Shown one piece after another: positions 42,764 through 54,160 of a stretch of DNA of 64,000 bases; the first letter of the stretch is position 1, and every line of letters starts with the position of its first letter. Position numbers and translations under genes: made by a program. The stretch spans positions 3,685,874 to 3,749,873 of the forward strand of contig SDUX01000002.1 in the NCBI GenBank assembly GCA_008729055.1, in the 5' to 3' direction. The notes below the pieces were generated by a model. That model saw only the letters and a list, made by a program, of their open reading frames with translations, made no database searches and had not been told where the DNA came from. This DNA is from Pyropia haitanensis. Taxonomy: Eukaryota; Rhodophyta; Bangiophyceae; Bangiales; Bangiaceae.

Positions 42764-43097
42764 GCACGGCAGCGACGAGTACGAGCGCGAGCGACGGCGG
42801 CGCCGGCCATGGCGCGTAGACTGCAGGCTGGTGGTTATGACGGTCGACGCAGTCAAGTGTACCCGGTGGCAGAACTTTTGAAAGAAAAAAAAGCAACACA
42901 CGGAACGCACCAATACACGGCCGCGCCACCTGGTTTGGCCGCTATGTAAGACCAGATGAAACAAATGGCACGAGAGGGAACACGAAGCAGACAGCTCCAA
43001 AAGTCTAAGGAAGAACACAACCTCAATACAGCACCCAAAATGTACAGTTGACGACCAGCAGGGGATGGAAGCCGCGGCCGTGCCCGAGGCAAGGCCC
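42764..43097. other. Convergent intergenic region between T-protein and MEMO1
   Basis: Lower GC with aaagaaaaaaaagcaacac near 42880. This is the 3' UTR region of both genes. No gene seen. Confidence 0.5.
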
Positions 43098-44150
43098 TCA
43101 GTCGTCATTACGTCCGCCACCTTCGACGAGCATGGTGACAGCCGACGCATACGACACGGACGAGTCCGAGGTCGTGACCACCGGGGAGCTCTGTGCATAT
43201 TTCAAAAAGTGGGTGCGCAGTGCCCCCCGCCGCGCAGCCGCAGCATGCCCCTCCCCATTGGTCGTGGCGCCCGCCGCGGGCGCGTCCGCCGCGTCGCCCG
43301 CCCCCCCCCCTGCCATGCCTCCACCGCCCGGAGCAGCACGCCAATCGGGTGCCGGCCGCAGATGGTGTTGCCCGTCCGTTTGAGGTAGGCCGCCCAGCCG
43401 GCCACGTCCTGGCGCTCAATCAGCGCCATACCCTCCCGGTCCATGGCCTCAATCGCCGCGTGGCGGGCCATCCCCGCCGGCGGCGGCGGGTCACCCAGCC
43501 GGGTGTAGCGGAAGCGGCGCCCCCAGTGGCAAAAGTCAGACGACACGACGGTCAGGGTGCGGGGCGAGCCGAGTAGCAGCGGCGCCAATGCCGCGCCGTA
43601 CGTTGCCTCTGCGTCGGTCGACAGGGAGCCGACGACCACGCACGTGACGCGGATGGTAGCGCGGCGGCCGCCAAACACGTGCGCCACGTACGGGAGGTGC
43701 ATCTCGATCGAGTGCTCCGCCTCGTCCGCGGCCGGGTCAAACGCAGAGAAGAGGCCCGTCGCGCGGAGCTCCGCGACCGCCACGTCGTCGGTCGTCAGGT
43801 CCCCGACCGGCGTGCGGAGGGTGGCGGCGGTCGACACCGCACAGCCGGGCATGTACACGTGGTGGGAGGGGCCCAGCACCACCACCCGGTCGTACGCTGC
43901 GGGGTCGATGCAGGCATACGCGTACGCCGCGACGGGGCCCGAGTAGGCGTAGCCGGCGTGGGGGGCGATGATAGCACGCAGGTGACCAGCCGGGGGGGAG
44001 CAAGCCGAGGCGGACCCGTTGCCGGCCGCCGCCGCCGCCGCCCATGGTCGCGGTATGCCGGTGGCGTCCAGCCACTGGGTCAGCTCCCGGGCCAGCGCGG
44101 CGCCATTCGCAGAGTACCAACTGCCTGGGGCGTGGAAGCGCAGGCCACGA
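43098..44150 (-). CDS. MEMO1: MEMO1-family protein
   Basis: Metal-binding protein related to class III dioxygenases; human MEMO1 acts in cytoskeletal signalling and copper/iron handling. The frame FHAPGSWYSANGAALAREL (about 44140) leads to AIIAPHAGYAYSGPVAAYAY, VVVLGPSHHVYMPGC, EHSIEMHLPYV, VVSSDFCHWGRRFRY and NTICGRHPIGVLL. The three metal-site residues of human MEMO1 (His in PHAGY, His in GPSHH, Cys in TICGRHP) are all present. At the C-run 43301-43310 the frame shifts to HFLKYAQSSPVVTTSDSSVSY, the normal C-terminus, stopping at 43098. The extreme N-terminus is not resolved: no Met in this frame follows the T-run at 44169-44184 (minus strand), so a short first exon upstream is likely. Confidence 0.87.
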
Positions 44151-45040
44151 GCAGCGCACGCAGCGACGAAAAAAAAAAAAAAAAGAGCATCGAGAGAGCC
44201 ACCAATGCATGCGTTAGTTGTACGAGGCCATCCAAAGAAAACCGCTCACACGAGTACAGGGGCATGTGAAAAACCCATGCCCAGCCCCAAACGCACCATC
44301 AGCGCCGCCACCCACGCACGAATACGGCCAGTGTCCGTGCTTGAATGGGCTAGGGTGGAGCCCCACGTGCCCCCCATGGTTGCAGCCAGACCCCTCACGC
44401 CGTCCCGTAAGCACGACACAACACACCAGCGTGAGACGCGGCTCGGTAGGTCATCGCCCTGGTGGCCATCGCGGCCATCACCGGCCGCGGTAGGCCAGGG
44501 ACGACGGGAGCAGCCGTAGACAGGCTGCCGCCTGTATGGCTGCTGGCGGGCCCTGCTGGGCTCCCCAGCCGCAGCAGCCCGCACTCGAAGAGCGGACAGC
44601 GAGTCGACTGGCGGGTCCAAGCACGCAGCAGTCGGAGTGGGAATTGCTCGAAGGTTTCTGGGAGACTAAAAAAAGAAACCACACCTATTCCGCTGACTTT
44701 GACCTTACAGTGCGCAAGACTGTCATGTGTGCCTTGTGGGCGCGAGACAGCAGTGCAGTCCGTTGGGGCAAGGAGCAGCCTCGAGGCAGCGGATGTCTGG
44801 GAAAAAGAAGTACGTTGGCCACCAAGCCTGCACGCCTGTTCTCTTCCTCCCCGCATCCGCCCCACCTTTTTGAGTCCGGCACGTCACGCCGGCAGGGACT
44901 CCTCGTGTTTGCCCACCACCCTGTGCACCTCGGACGCCAACCTCCGACACCGTGTTTCGTCCTCTCCGCGGCGGCCCAGCCCTCCCCCCCCGCTTGTTTT
45001 GACGTCCATCTAGCATCCACCGTTGGCAGTGGCGGCAGCT
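44151..45040. other. Divergent promoter region between MEMO1 and the UBX gene
   Basis: Contains an A-run (44169-44184) and mixed-GC sequence. A first MEMO1 exon may lie here but was not identified. Confidence 0.4.
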
Positions 45041-47052
45041 ATGGCGGGCTTCCCCCCGGACGCGACTCTGCCCGTCCGCTGGCGGTCAACCACCCATGTC
45101 ATCACCCTTGGGTCGCTCCAGCCGCCCACCGTGGGGGGCTTGAAAGCCGCACTGGCGACCATGACTGGCGTGCCGGCGGGGGACCAGACGTTGTTGTTGC
45201 CGCGGCCGCCGGGGGGGGGACGCGGCGGAGGTGGTGGCCACGCCGACGCTGTGCCACTCGCCGATGTTTTTGCGGGGGGGTTGCCGTCGCGACCGATTGC
45301 GATGATGGGCGCGCCCGCGACCGCCGCCGCGGATGATGGCGGCACGGCCAGTGGGGACGACGCCCGCGGCGGCGGCGGTGGTGGCGATAGTGGTGTCGCG
45401 GGCCGTGATTCCGCGCGCGGTGATGCGCTGCAGACCCTCCACGATCGCGTCATTGACGATCTGGATGACATTCAGGCGCCGCCGCCCGTGCCGCCCCGGC
45501 AGCGTCGGCCGACGCACCCTTTCTACGCCCGCCCTGCGTTTGTGAACCCGCCCCTTCGGGCGCGACCCGATTCCTCCCTCCGTGTGGCCGTGGAGCCGCC
45601 CGCACCGCCGAGCCCAGACGACCCTGACGGAGAGCTCTCCGACTGGTACTCGGCGCTGCTTCCGTCTGGCCGAACTCCGCCCAGGGCTGCGCCGTTGCTG
45701 TCGTACGACGGGCGGACCGGCGGCGCGCGTTCATGGTACGACGAGCCGACCGATGGCGCGCGTTCACGGTACGACGAGCCGACCAACGGCGCGTCGCTGT
45801 CGGTGGAAGCGATGGCGGACCTGATGGCCGGCGCCGCGGCGGGTGCGGCGTTTACGCCCGCCCTCCACCGCGCGCAGCTGGCGTCGCCGGGGTACCCGCC
45901 CGAACCACCTGCCGAGGGCGCGCCGCCGCCGCCGCGACACCCACCCGCTGACCTCGACGCCGCCGACGCGGTGGCGGCCGAGATGGACGCGTCGCGTTCC
46001 CTGCCGGACGCCATCCGCGCGTCGCGCTCGCCCGCGGCGCTCCTCACCGTACTCCTAACCGGCGCCGGCTGCAACAGCAACGCCTTTCTCCGCTCCCTCA
46101 CCGCTGCCCAGCTGCGGTCGCTGCGGCCCGGCATCCTCTTTTGGGGGTGTGACCTGAGCCCCCGCGACGACGCGGGCGCGGGCCTGCTGCAGCGGCTGGG
46201 CCTCCACGCCCTCCCAGCGGTGGTGGTGCTGGCCGACGTGGGCGGCGGCGGCATGGGGGTGGTCGACATGTTTGACCCGACGTTTGTGGGCTTTGACGCC
46301 GTGTCGGACCGGCTCGCGTCGTCGGAAGCCGCGCTGGGGGGGTTCCTGGACCACACGCGCGCGCGGATGGCGGCGGTCACGGACCGCGAGGAGCTGCTCG
46401 CCGAGCAGGACGCGGCGTACGAGGAGGCGGCAGCCGCCGACGCGGCGGCTGCCGACGCGGCGGCCGCGTCGACGGCCGAGACGCCCGCCACGACATCGGG
46501 CGGCGCCAGCCCCGTCGCTGACGTCGGGGCCGACGCCAAGACACAGACCGCAGACGCGGCGGACACGGGCGCTGCTGCCGTGGCCGCCGACGGGTCTGCC
46601 GCCACCGACGTGGCGGCGGCCACCGCCGCGGCTAGCGACGCGGCTGCTGTTTCGGCTGCCGACGCGGCTGCCGCTTTGGCTGCCGACGCGGCCGCCGCGG
46701 CGGCCGTCTCGGACGCGCGGTCGCGGCTGACCCCCCCCCCCCCGCGGGTCTGGGCGTCGCGGCCGTCGCGCTGCGCTTGCCCGGCGGGCGGCGGGTGGTG
46801 CGGACGTTTTGGGCGGGCGAGCCGCTCGGGCGGCTGTGGGACTGGGCGCTCGTCGAGGCGGCGGCCGAGCCGGGCGTGGCGGCCGCCGCGGCCGCCGCGG
46901 TGGCCGTTGCGTCGGCGCCCCGGTGGGTGCTGGTGCGGGTGAGCCCGCGCCGCGTGTACCGCCGGGGGGGGGAGGGGACCGTTGGCGAGGCGGGGCTGCT
47001 GCCGCGGGCGGCACTGGTGGTGGAGGTGGAGGATGAGCAGGGGAGGGAGGAG

Positions 47053-47089
<37 letters not shown>

Positions 47090-47094
47090 AGTAG
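45041..47094 (+). CDS. UAS/UBX-domain protein of the FAF1/UBXD type
   Basis: Probable p97/Cdc48 cofactor. The start MAGFPPDATLPVRW opens a ubiquitin-like stretch (VRWRSTTHVITLGSLQPP, about residues 10-85). A disordered region with repeats of WYDEPT/RYDEPT follows. Residues about 330-400 form the thioredoxin-like UAS domain (FLRSLTAAQLRSLRPGILFW, then LHALPAVVVLADV). A helix with RARMAAVTDREELLAEQDAA resembles the 'L-x-x-EQD-x-AY' segment before UBX domains. An Ala/Asp-rich tail runs to the 13-C run 46731-46743, where the frame shifts. It then continues as ALRLPGGRRVVRTFWAGEPL, WVLVRVSPRRVY and EAGLLPRAALVVEVEDEQ, a UBX beta-grasp domain, to the stop at 47092-47094. The usual FPR loop of p97 binding is replaced by SPR. 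Confidence 0.8.
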
Positions 47095-47594
47095 GCGGCG
47101 CGGTGGCCTCGGTGCGGCGGCGCCCATCGACCCGGTGATGGTGGCCGCCCGCGTGGGGTTTTTGGCACGGGCTTTTGTGCATTTTTTTTTTTTCGACCGC
47201 TACTGCCAAGGCAGCGCTGGGCAACGCGCCCGCTTGCCCGTGCCTCTTTTTTCTCTTTGGTTTGTCGATCCCGCGGGACCCAGGCCGTAAAATATATATT
47301 TGTCTTTTTTCTTCTGGACTCAGTGGGGTGTGGGGCGGCGCCCCGCCGCTGTCTCTCCCTATCTCAGTCGCGACGGCACCCGCCCGCCCATCGTCTTTTT
47401 GCCAAGTGAGAACGCCACCCCCTCCCCCCCCCTCCCCCGCGCCCGCCCCGCGCGCCCGCCGCCAGCATCGCCGTCTGTGCAATGGCTGGCCAGCGGCGAC
47501 GCATCGTTGCCCATCAAGACCCCGTACGGGCAGGCGGGCGGGCGGGCGGTCGGGCGGGCGGGCGGGCAGGCAGGAGCGGCAGACGACAGCGACC

Positions 47595-47652
<58 letters not shown>

Positions 47653-47842
47653 GCCGTCGGGCTGGTGCTGCTGCTGGCCGGTCCGTCATCGTGGTACATG
47701 GGTGGAAAGAGGGTGCAAGGGGGGGGAAGAAGAGTTTGTGAGCCGGTTGGTGGATGGCAGGGTCGGTCGGGGTCTGGGGCTAGGGGGGGAGGGCGGCCGG
47801 CGGCTCCATCCCGCTCCGCGCGAGCGCCATGCCGCTGCCCGC
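47095..47842. other. Convergent intergenic region with (CCG)n repeat
   Basis: A gcgggcg repeat at 47532-47570 and a pure CCG/CGC array at about 47588-47655. These open all frames artificially. 3' regions of the UBX and peroxidase genes; no gene. Confidence 0.6.
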
Positions 47843-50038
47843 TCACCTCCGCAGCTGGGCCGGACAAAACGAGTTGCCTTCTGGCAGGTCCGCCTCGTCA
47901 ATGTCCGTATTGTCCAGCAGCAGCCCGCGCATGGTGACCTTGTCGGCCTCAATCGCGGCAATCTCGGCGCCCGCCGCCGCGCGCAGCGCCTTGGGCCACC
48001 GCACGTGCTTGTAAAAGAAGCGGTCGCCGTCGCGGAGGCGGCCAAACTCGGTCGCCAGCGCCGTGCCGAGCAGCTCGCCCACCGCCGAGCCGGGCCGCGG
48101 GTCCTCCGCGAGCATGCCGATAAACGCGTCCACGTCGTCGGGGCGGGGCCCGTACAGGTCGGCCAGCCGCCGCGCAAGGTCCGCGTCGCTCGTGACGGCC
48201 GCCCAGGTCTTTGCGCGGCGGAGGCCATACGACGCGCGCGCGGCGTTGTAGTCGGGGATGGCGTGGTCCCGCGCGCGCTGCAGGTTGAGGGCGACCAGGT
48301 CAAAGCCGCCCTCCCCTGGGATGTCGTTGAACAGAAAGTTGCGGAGGCCGTCCACGACGGCCAGGTCCAGGTTGGACGCGAGCGTGTTGGCGCTGCCGCG
48401 GATGAACGGGTCCGTGCCGGTCTGCTCAAAAAAGGCCGGGTTGAACAGGCCCTTGCGCAGCGAGACGGGCTCGCCGTCCAGCGGCTTGTTGCCCGGCCCC
48501 AGCCGCGTAATCGCCTTGTTGACGAGCGTGTGGCCGAGGCGGAACGCGGCGGTCGTGAAAAACGCCGACAGCGACGCGTCCACGTCCGCCTTGTAGCCAC
48601 GGTACGGCGGCAGGGCGGTGCTGCCGAGCAGGCACGGCAGCCACTCATTGTATGTGATCTGTTGGAGCTTGGCGGCGACCAGCGCGCGGGCCGCCTCAAA
48701 CACCTCCCCGTCGCCCCAGTCGGCGCGGGCGCGGGCGATCCGGCCCGCCAGCCGGTTGTGCTCGCGCGCAAAGACGTGGTGCAGCGCCAGCAGCATCACG
48801 TTCTCATTCGCGCGCGGGTCGCCCGACACGAAAAACTCGGGGCCCGACGACGGCGAGTTCTCCACCGTCAGGCCCAGGTCCGCGACGCGGTTCTTTGGCA
48901 GCAGCTGGTCCTTGCCCATCAGCCGCAGCCGGCCCGACCGCTTCTCCCGCAGGCAGTGCCACCGGTACCCGTCCGACCCGTACAGCACGCTGCCGTCAAT
49001 GTAGCTGGTCAGCCGGTTGGGCTGCGCCCGCACCGCCGACGCCGGGTGCGCCCGCAGGTTGTACACGGAGCGCGTCATGGGCAGCTCCGTCCCCGCCGAG
49101 CGCACCTTAAAGTAGAGGTAGTCGTCCTTTTGGACGGGGATGGCCAGGTCCTCCCGAAACAGCAGGTTGGACTTGCTGTCGCCCGTCGGCGTGTGGCCAA
49201 CGTCGTGGTCCAGCAGCTGCCCAAAAAAGGTCAGCAGCTCCGTGTGCCGGTGCGGGTTCCCGTCCGCGCTGCCGTTGCGCTCCCCACACATCGCGTTGCT
49301 GACGTCCCGCGCCGACGGGCGGCGGCCACCCGACGGGGCCGACACGCCGTCCGCGTAGGCCGGGTCGTGGCCACCCGCCAGCCGCCGCAGCGGCGCGCCC
49401 GTCACGCCCCACCCCGGGTGCCGCTTGTTGTTGCACAGCCCCGACCGGTGGCGCACCGTGTCGGAACAAAAGGCGGTGCCCTCGGCGGTGGCGATGTTGA
49501 CCACCATATCCTCCACGAGGCCGACCAGGTAGCCCCGCACCCACCGGGCCTCGTCCCCGTCGGGCTCCTCACCCGCCACCGACGCGGGCACCCGCGCGCC
49601 CGCCCGCAACACCGAGTGCCACACAAACGGCACGTGCAGCGCGAGCTTGAGGTAAAACTTGGCGCCGACCAGGTCGTGCCCGTCAAACGCGTCGGCGCTG
49701 TGCTGCGCCACCGTCCACTCGAGCCGCCGCTTCCACCCGCTCGTGTGGTCGGGCATGAGCGTCACGCTCGCATTCGACGGCATTGTAAACACCCACGACG
49801 TGCCCGCGACGCCGCCCTTGCCACTCGTCGACCACGCCATGTTGCCCAGCGCCACGCCGGGGCCGTCTGTCCCCGACAGGCGCGCGTAGGCAAAGAAGGA
49901 GAAGGAGCGGATGGGCATCTCCGTCTCGTGGTCCCAGTAGCGGTCCACCGACGCGCTCGCGCTGGCGGGGGTGGCCAACGCCACGACGAGCGCGGCGACC
50001 GCCAAGACCGCCACCACCACCGCCGTCGCGGTTGCCAT
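47843..50038 (-). CDS. Secreted animal-type haem peroxidase (peroxinectin/peroxidasin superfamily)
   Basis: Haem peroxidase of the animal superfamily, expected to oxidise halides or phenols outside the cell or in the secretory pathway. Met at 50038 begins a clear signal peptide (VVVAVLAVAALVVALATPASA, residues about 7-28). The distal site is GQLLDHDVGHT with His278. NENVMLLALHHVFAREHNRL, LQQITYNEWLPCLLG and AAFRLGHTLVNKAI with proximal His503 follow, then NPAFFEQTGTDPFIRG, LNLQRARDHAIPDYNAAR and LVALNL. The protein is 731 aa, one exon, no frameshift. The N-terminal 200 residues (ETEMPIRSFSFFAYARL, SNASVTLMPD) form an extra, unassigned domain. A much longer upstream open frame exists but is low-complexity and is not included. 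Confidence 0.92.
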   Translation of the reverse strand: MATATAVVVAVLAVAALVVALATPASASASVDRYWDHETEMPIRSFSFFAYARLSGTDGPGVALGNMAWSTSGKGGVAGTSWVFTMPSNASVTLMPDHTSGWKRRLEWTVAQHSADAFDGHDLVGAKFYLKLALHVPFVWHSVLRAGARVPASVAGEEPDGDEARWVRGYLVGLVEDMVVNIATAEGTAFCSDTVRHRSGLCNNKRHPGWGVTGAPLRRLAGGHDPAYADGVSAPSGGRRPSARDVSNAMCGERNGSADGNPHRHTELLTFFGQLLDHDVGHTPTGDSKSNLLFREDLAIPVQKDDYLYFKVRSAGTELPMTRSVYNLRAHPASAVRAQPNRLTSYIDGSVLYGSDGYRWHCLREKRSGRLRLMGKDQLLPKNRVADLGLTVENSPSSGPEFFVSGDPRANENVMLLALHHVFAREHNRLAGRIARARADWGDGEVFEAARALVAAKLQQITYNEWLPCLLGSTALPPYRGYKADVDASLSAFFTTAAFRLGHTLVNKAITRLGPGNKPLDGEPVSLRKGLFNPAFFEQTGTDPFIRGSANTLASNLDLAVVDGLRNFLFNDIPGEGGFDLVALNLQRARDHAIPDYNAARASYGLRRAKTWAAVTSDADLARRLADLYGPRPDDVDAFIGMLAEDPRPGSAVGELLGTALATEFGRLRDGDRFFYKHVRWPKALRAAAGAEIAAIEADKVTMRGLLLDNTDIDEADLPEGNSFCPAQLRR

Positions 50039-50163
50039 CGCCACCCCGCCACCCGCCGCCGCCGCCGCCGCCGCCGCCGGTTGCCGCGAGCCGTAACCCC
50101 GCCGCCGCGCCGGCCGCGCTATCCTCCCCACCAACGCCGTCGGGCAGTGCCGGTCGGCCACAC

Positions 50164-50194
<31 letters not shown>

Positions 50195-50488
50195 CGCCAC
50201 CACCCCCACCCCCCCCACCCCCCCGCCGCCGCCGCCGCCGCCACCGCCACCGCCGCCGCGTCCGCCGCCACACCCGCCGCCACGTCCGCCGCGGCGGCCG
50301 CCGCCGCGGCTCTCCGCCCCAGTCCTGGCCGCTGCGCGGCGTCCACCCCACGCCGTCGGCCCCGCTGCTGGGCGCCGCCGCCGCACCCGCCACCACCACC
50401 CGCCGCGACGGCCGACGCGGCCACGCCGCCCCGTCCGGCCGGCGCCATCGTGTCCCCCCGTGTGGAGCCGCCGCCACCACCACCGCCA

Positions 50489-50519
<31 letters not shown>

Positions 50520-50959
50520 CACCGCCGCCGCCACTGCCGCCGCCGCCGTGGGCCGGCCGGCCACCCCCTCTCACCATCCCCATGCGCGGTGGTGGGGGAG
50601 GCGGGGGGGGGAGGGGGGGGGGGGGGACTCGCAAACGCACACCACTCCCCCCGCGGGGGCCCTCGATCCTCTGCCGTTGCTGTCGCTGGCGGCGGGGGCT
50701 GGCCGACCCCGTCGGCGGCGGCAGCTCGGGGACTGTCTGCTTGGCACGCCGCCACGCCCACACCGTCGTCGCTCGTCGCGGTCGCCGCCGCTGCGACCGC
50801 CACCACCACCACCACCACCACCGCCACCACCACCACCACCACCACACCCGCCACGCCGCGCGCGCGCGCACAGACACACAGCCCTACGCCCCAAGAAGGC
50901 GCGCTCGGCACGATGGCCGCTCGGGTCCCACTGGCGGAAAAGGCCAGAGGAGGGGGAGG

Positions 50960-50993
<34 letters not shown>

Positions 50994-51506
50994 TCGGCCG
51001 GGGAGGAAAAGAGAGGGGAGATGGGGGGGGGGAGGGGAAAGGGGGCAAGCACCAGCGGCGTGTGGGTAGGTGGGCGGCGGAGAAGGGGGGGAAGGGGAGG
51101 GGCGGGGGTGGGTAGCGCCAGTCGCAGCACCACCGACGGCTGTGGACCAAGAGGCCACCCGCGGCGGCCGTCGGCCGCGGCGCGTGCGCACGCGTGCCGG
51201 CCGGCCGGCGGCGGCGGCGGCGACGTGCGCGGCGGCGGGCGCCGACCGACGCTCCGCCGTCGCCGGCGGCAGCGTGTATGTACGGGGACCCCACCGGCGG
51301 GTCGCGGCTGCGGCCGCGTCGCGGCGCGTCGTGCGGCGGCGGCACGCGCCGCGGCGGTGGCGCCGGCGGGCCGGCCACAGCAGCCGCCGCGGCGGGGGCA
51401 ACCCGGCGTCGGCCGCGCGCGGCGTGGCGGTGGGGGGTGGTGTACCCACCCGCCCGCCAGGCGTCGTCGCCGCCGGCTGGCAGCGACGGCGGCAGCGGCG
51501 GCGGTG

Positions 51507-51543
<37 letters not shown>

Positions 51544-54160
51544 GGGTGGGGGTGGCGGCGGCGGGGTTGCCCTTGCTGCGGGAGCGCATGCGCTGCTGTC
51601 GTGGGGGGGGAGGAGGGGGGGGGGGGGGAGTGTGTCGTCGTCTAGCGTAGGGCGTCAGGGGGGGGTAGGGGGGGGGGGGGGGGGGGAGGCGGCGTGCCAC
51701 TCCACACGCCTCGACGGCGTGGGGCAGGCGTGGGGAAAAACGCGCGCACGCGGCGTGGCGGCGGGGGGGGGGGGGGGAGGCCGCGGACGGCGCGGCGTGG
51801 CGAGGACGCCCGCGGCGGTGGGTCCACCCCCCCCCCGACGGCAGGCCGGCGGCGGCGGTCCCGCCCCCCCCCCCCCACCGTCACGCGTGCCGTCGCGGCG
51901 GCTGTGGGGGAGGGGGGGGGGGAGGGGGGGGGGGGACGCCCGCGGAGAGCGCCGACGGCGGGACGGGTGGCGTCCGCTCGGTGGGGGGGGGGGTGCCACG
52001 CGCCGTCGTGGGGGGGGGTGCCGACGAGGGGCGGTCACGGCAAAGGAAGGAGGGGGGGGGGGGGGAGGGGCTGGCCGTTGCCGCCGCGAGGGCCACGCCC
52101 CGCGTGCCGCGGCGGCCGCCGCGGCTGCCGCCGCTGCCGCTGCCGTCGCGGCGGCGGGGGGGGGAGGGGGGTGGGTGCGCCGCGGGGGGGGGCGGCGGCG
52201 GCGGTGGCGGCGGCGGCGGCGGGGCGGGACGGCGTGGGTGGTGGTGGCGGCGGTGGTGGCGGCGGTCGGTGGTGGCGGCGTTGGGGGGGGGGGGGGGGGG
52301 GGGGGGGGCGGCGGCGGGGGTCCTGTCGCCCACCCACAGCCGCCGGGAATGGCGGGTGGGTGGCGGGGGGTGGCCACACCAGCGGCGACGGGTGGGGGGG
52401 GGGGGGGGGGTGCGCCTGGTGTGGCCGCCAGACACTGCCGCGCCGCGGCAGCGTCACTCGCCAGCCGGGGGGGGGGGGGGGGGGCCGCCACCACCGGTGG
52501 CTGTCCTGGCTGTCAGGCCGACCGGCGCCGTGGCGTGGTCGGGGTCTCTGGCGACTGGTCCGTGCGGCTCCCCCCCCCCGCCCCCCCCTCCGCCACCGCC
52601 GTCGGCGTCGGCGTTGTGCGCACGCCGTCGAGCGGCGCCCGCCGCGGCGTGTGCGCTGGTGGGGGGGGGGGTAAGCCCGTGGAGGGCACGCCGGCACGCC
52701 CCACTGGCGGGCGTGCCAGATCCCCCAGCGTCTCTCGTTATGCATACCCGAGCCACACCCCCCCCTCTCAAGAGCCCCGCGGCGGCGGGGAGGGGGGGGG
52801 GGAGGTGGTTCCAGACGCGACGCCCCCACTTGAGTTAAAAACCCTCTCCCGCGCGACCCCCCCCTCTCCACCCACCCCCCCCCCTCCCTCCCCCCACTGG
52901 GCGCGTCTTCCCCCTCGTTGGGCGCGGCGTTTGGGACGCCCGCGGGGGAGCCCGCACCGACGTGCCTACACGGGGGCGCCCTGGAAGGTGCGCGTGCAGA
53001 GTGGGCGGGTGCGTGTGGAAGGGTCACGCCGCGCGGGGGGGGGGGGGGGGGGGGGGGGTGCGCTTGACAGGCCACGGCTGGAATGGGGAGCCTACTGTAT
53101 GGCACACCGCCTTTAAGAGGGTAGGCCGCGGTCGCCGTCCACGGCGGGGTGGCCACCGCGATGGCCGCCAACGTGCGCGGCCAGTGGCGGTCACGCGGCG
53201 CTCGGGCCTAGCCGCCGCCGCCGGCGGTCGCTGCCACGCGCGCCGCGCCAGTCGCGGCGGCGGCGCCGCCGCCGACGCACCCATCGGCCAAGCCGAGTGC
53301 GCCAGTGGTGTACAGTACAGTCTGGCCGCGCCGCCGGCCGGGTGGGGGGGCGTGAAACACGCTTGTCCCTGCGGGGGGGGGGGGGATGGGGGGGGGGGGG
53401 GGGAGGAGGGGCTTGGCGGAACTGTCCACCACCACCCGCGGTGGCGAGCTGCCACCCCCGCCCGCGTCGCCCGTGGGGCGGGCCGCCACGGGGCGGGGGG
53501 GGAACCCCATCGGTCGCCGCCGCCGCGGCGGATGGCGTGCGCGGCAGCCGCCGCCGCGGGGGCAGGCGGGGGGGGGGGGGGGGGGGGGGGGGGGGGAAGC
53601 GAGGCACTGTCGCCCGTGCCGGCCCGCCACGCGCGCGTGTGTAACACCCCCGTGGCTGCCTGTCACGGGGGTGGTGGCGGTGGCCGCTGGGGGGGGGCCG
53701 CGCTGGCGCTCCCGGTGCGCCGCGGCGGGCGCTCCACACCCCGCCGCACGCGCGCGCGGCATGGACTGCACGGTCGGCGCGTCCATTCGGGGAGCCTTAC
53801 AGGCGCGTCGGCGCGCCACGTCGGGGGGGGGTGGGTGGCGGGTGGGAGCACAGCGCCGCCCCCTCTGCCAGCGCCACTTGCCTCGGGGAGGAGGGTAGCA
53901 ACGGGGGGGGGGGGTGGGGGGGGGGGGGGGGAGGTGGCAGCCCGCACGCAGCCAGCCGCCGACACCACGGCGGCCGGGGGAGGACGCGTGAGCGAGGGGT
54001 GTGCCGACGGCGCGCGGCCGCTCGTCCTGGCGGCCACCGTCGCTCGCGATACCGCCGCCAATGGTGGGGGGGGAGACAGCTCCCGCCGTCGCCGCCGCCG
54101 TCGGCCGCCGCCGGCGCGGCAGGCGGCACACAAGCACAGCACCCCACTTTAGAATCAGCG
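50039..54160. other. G-run-rich desert without a supportable gene
   Basis: Holds CCG/CCA repeats (about 50060-50560 and 50798-50848), a (GT)n tract at 50962-50992, and dozens of G-runs on the plus strand, the longest at 52283-52308 (26 G) and 53568-53596 (29 G). Translated frames are Gly/Arg/Pro low complexity in every direction. The block would form many G-quadruplexes on the plus strand. Composition changes sharply near 54150. Confidence 0.65.
50962..50992. repeat. (GT)n microsatellite
   Basis: Pure GT repeat of about 15 units inside the GC-rich desert. Confidence 0.95.

Noticed and set aside
47300..51115. Plus-strand ORF of 1271 codons opposite the peroxidase
   Set aside because: It is the antisense shadow of the peroxidase gene plus GC-rich repeats; the minus strand holds all conserved motifs.
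51194..53116. Gly/Arg-rich ORF of 640 codons
   Set aside because: It arises from G-runs and lack of stops at extreme GC; it has no domain, and open frames exist in several registers.
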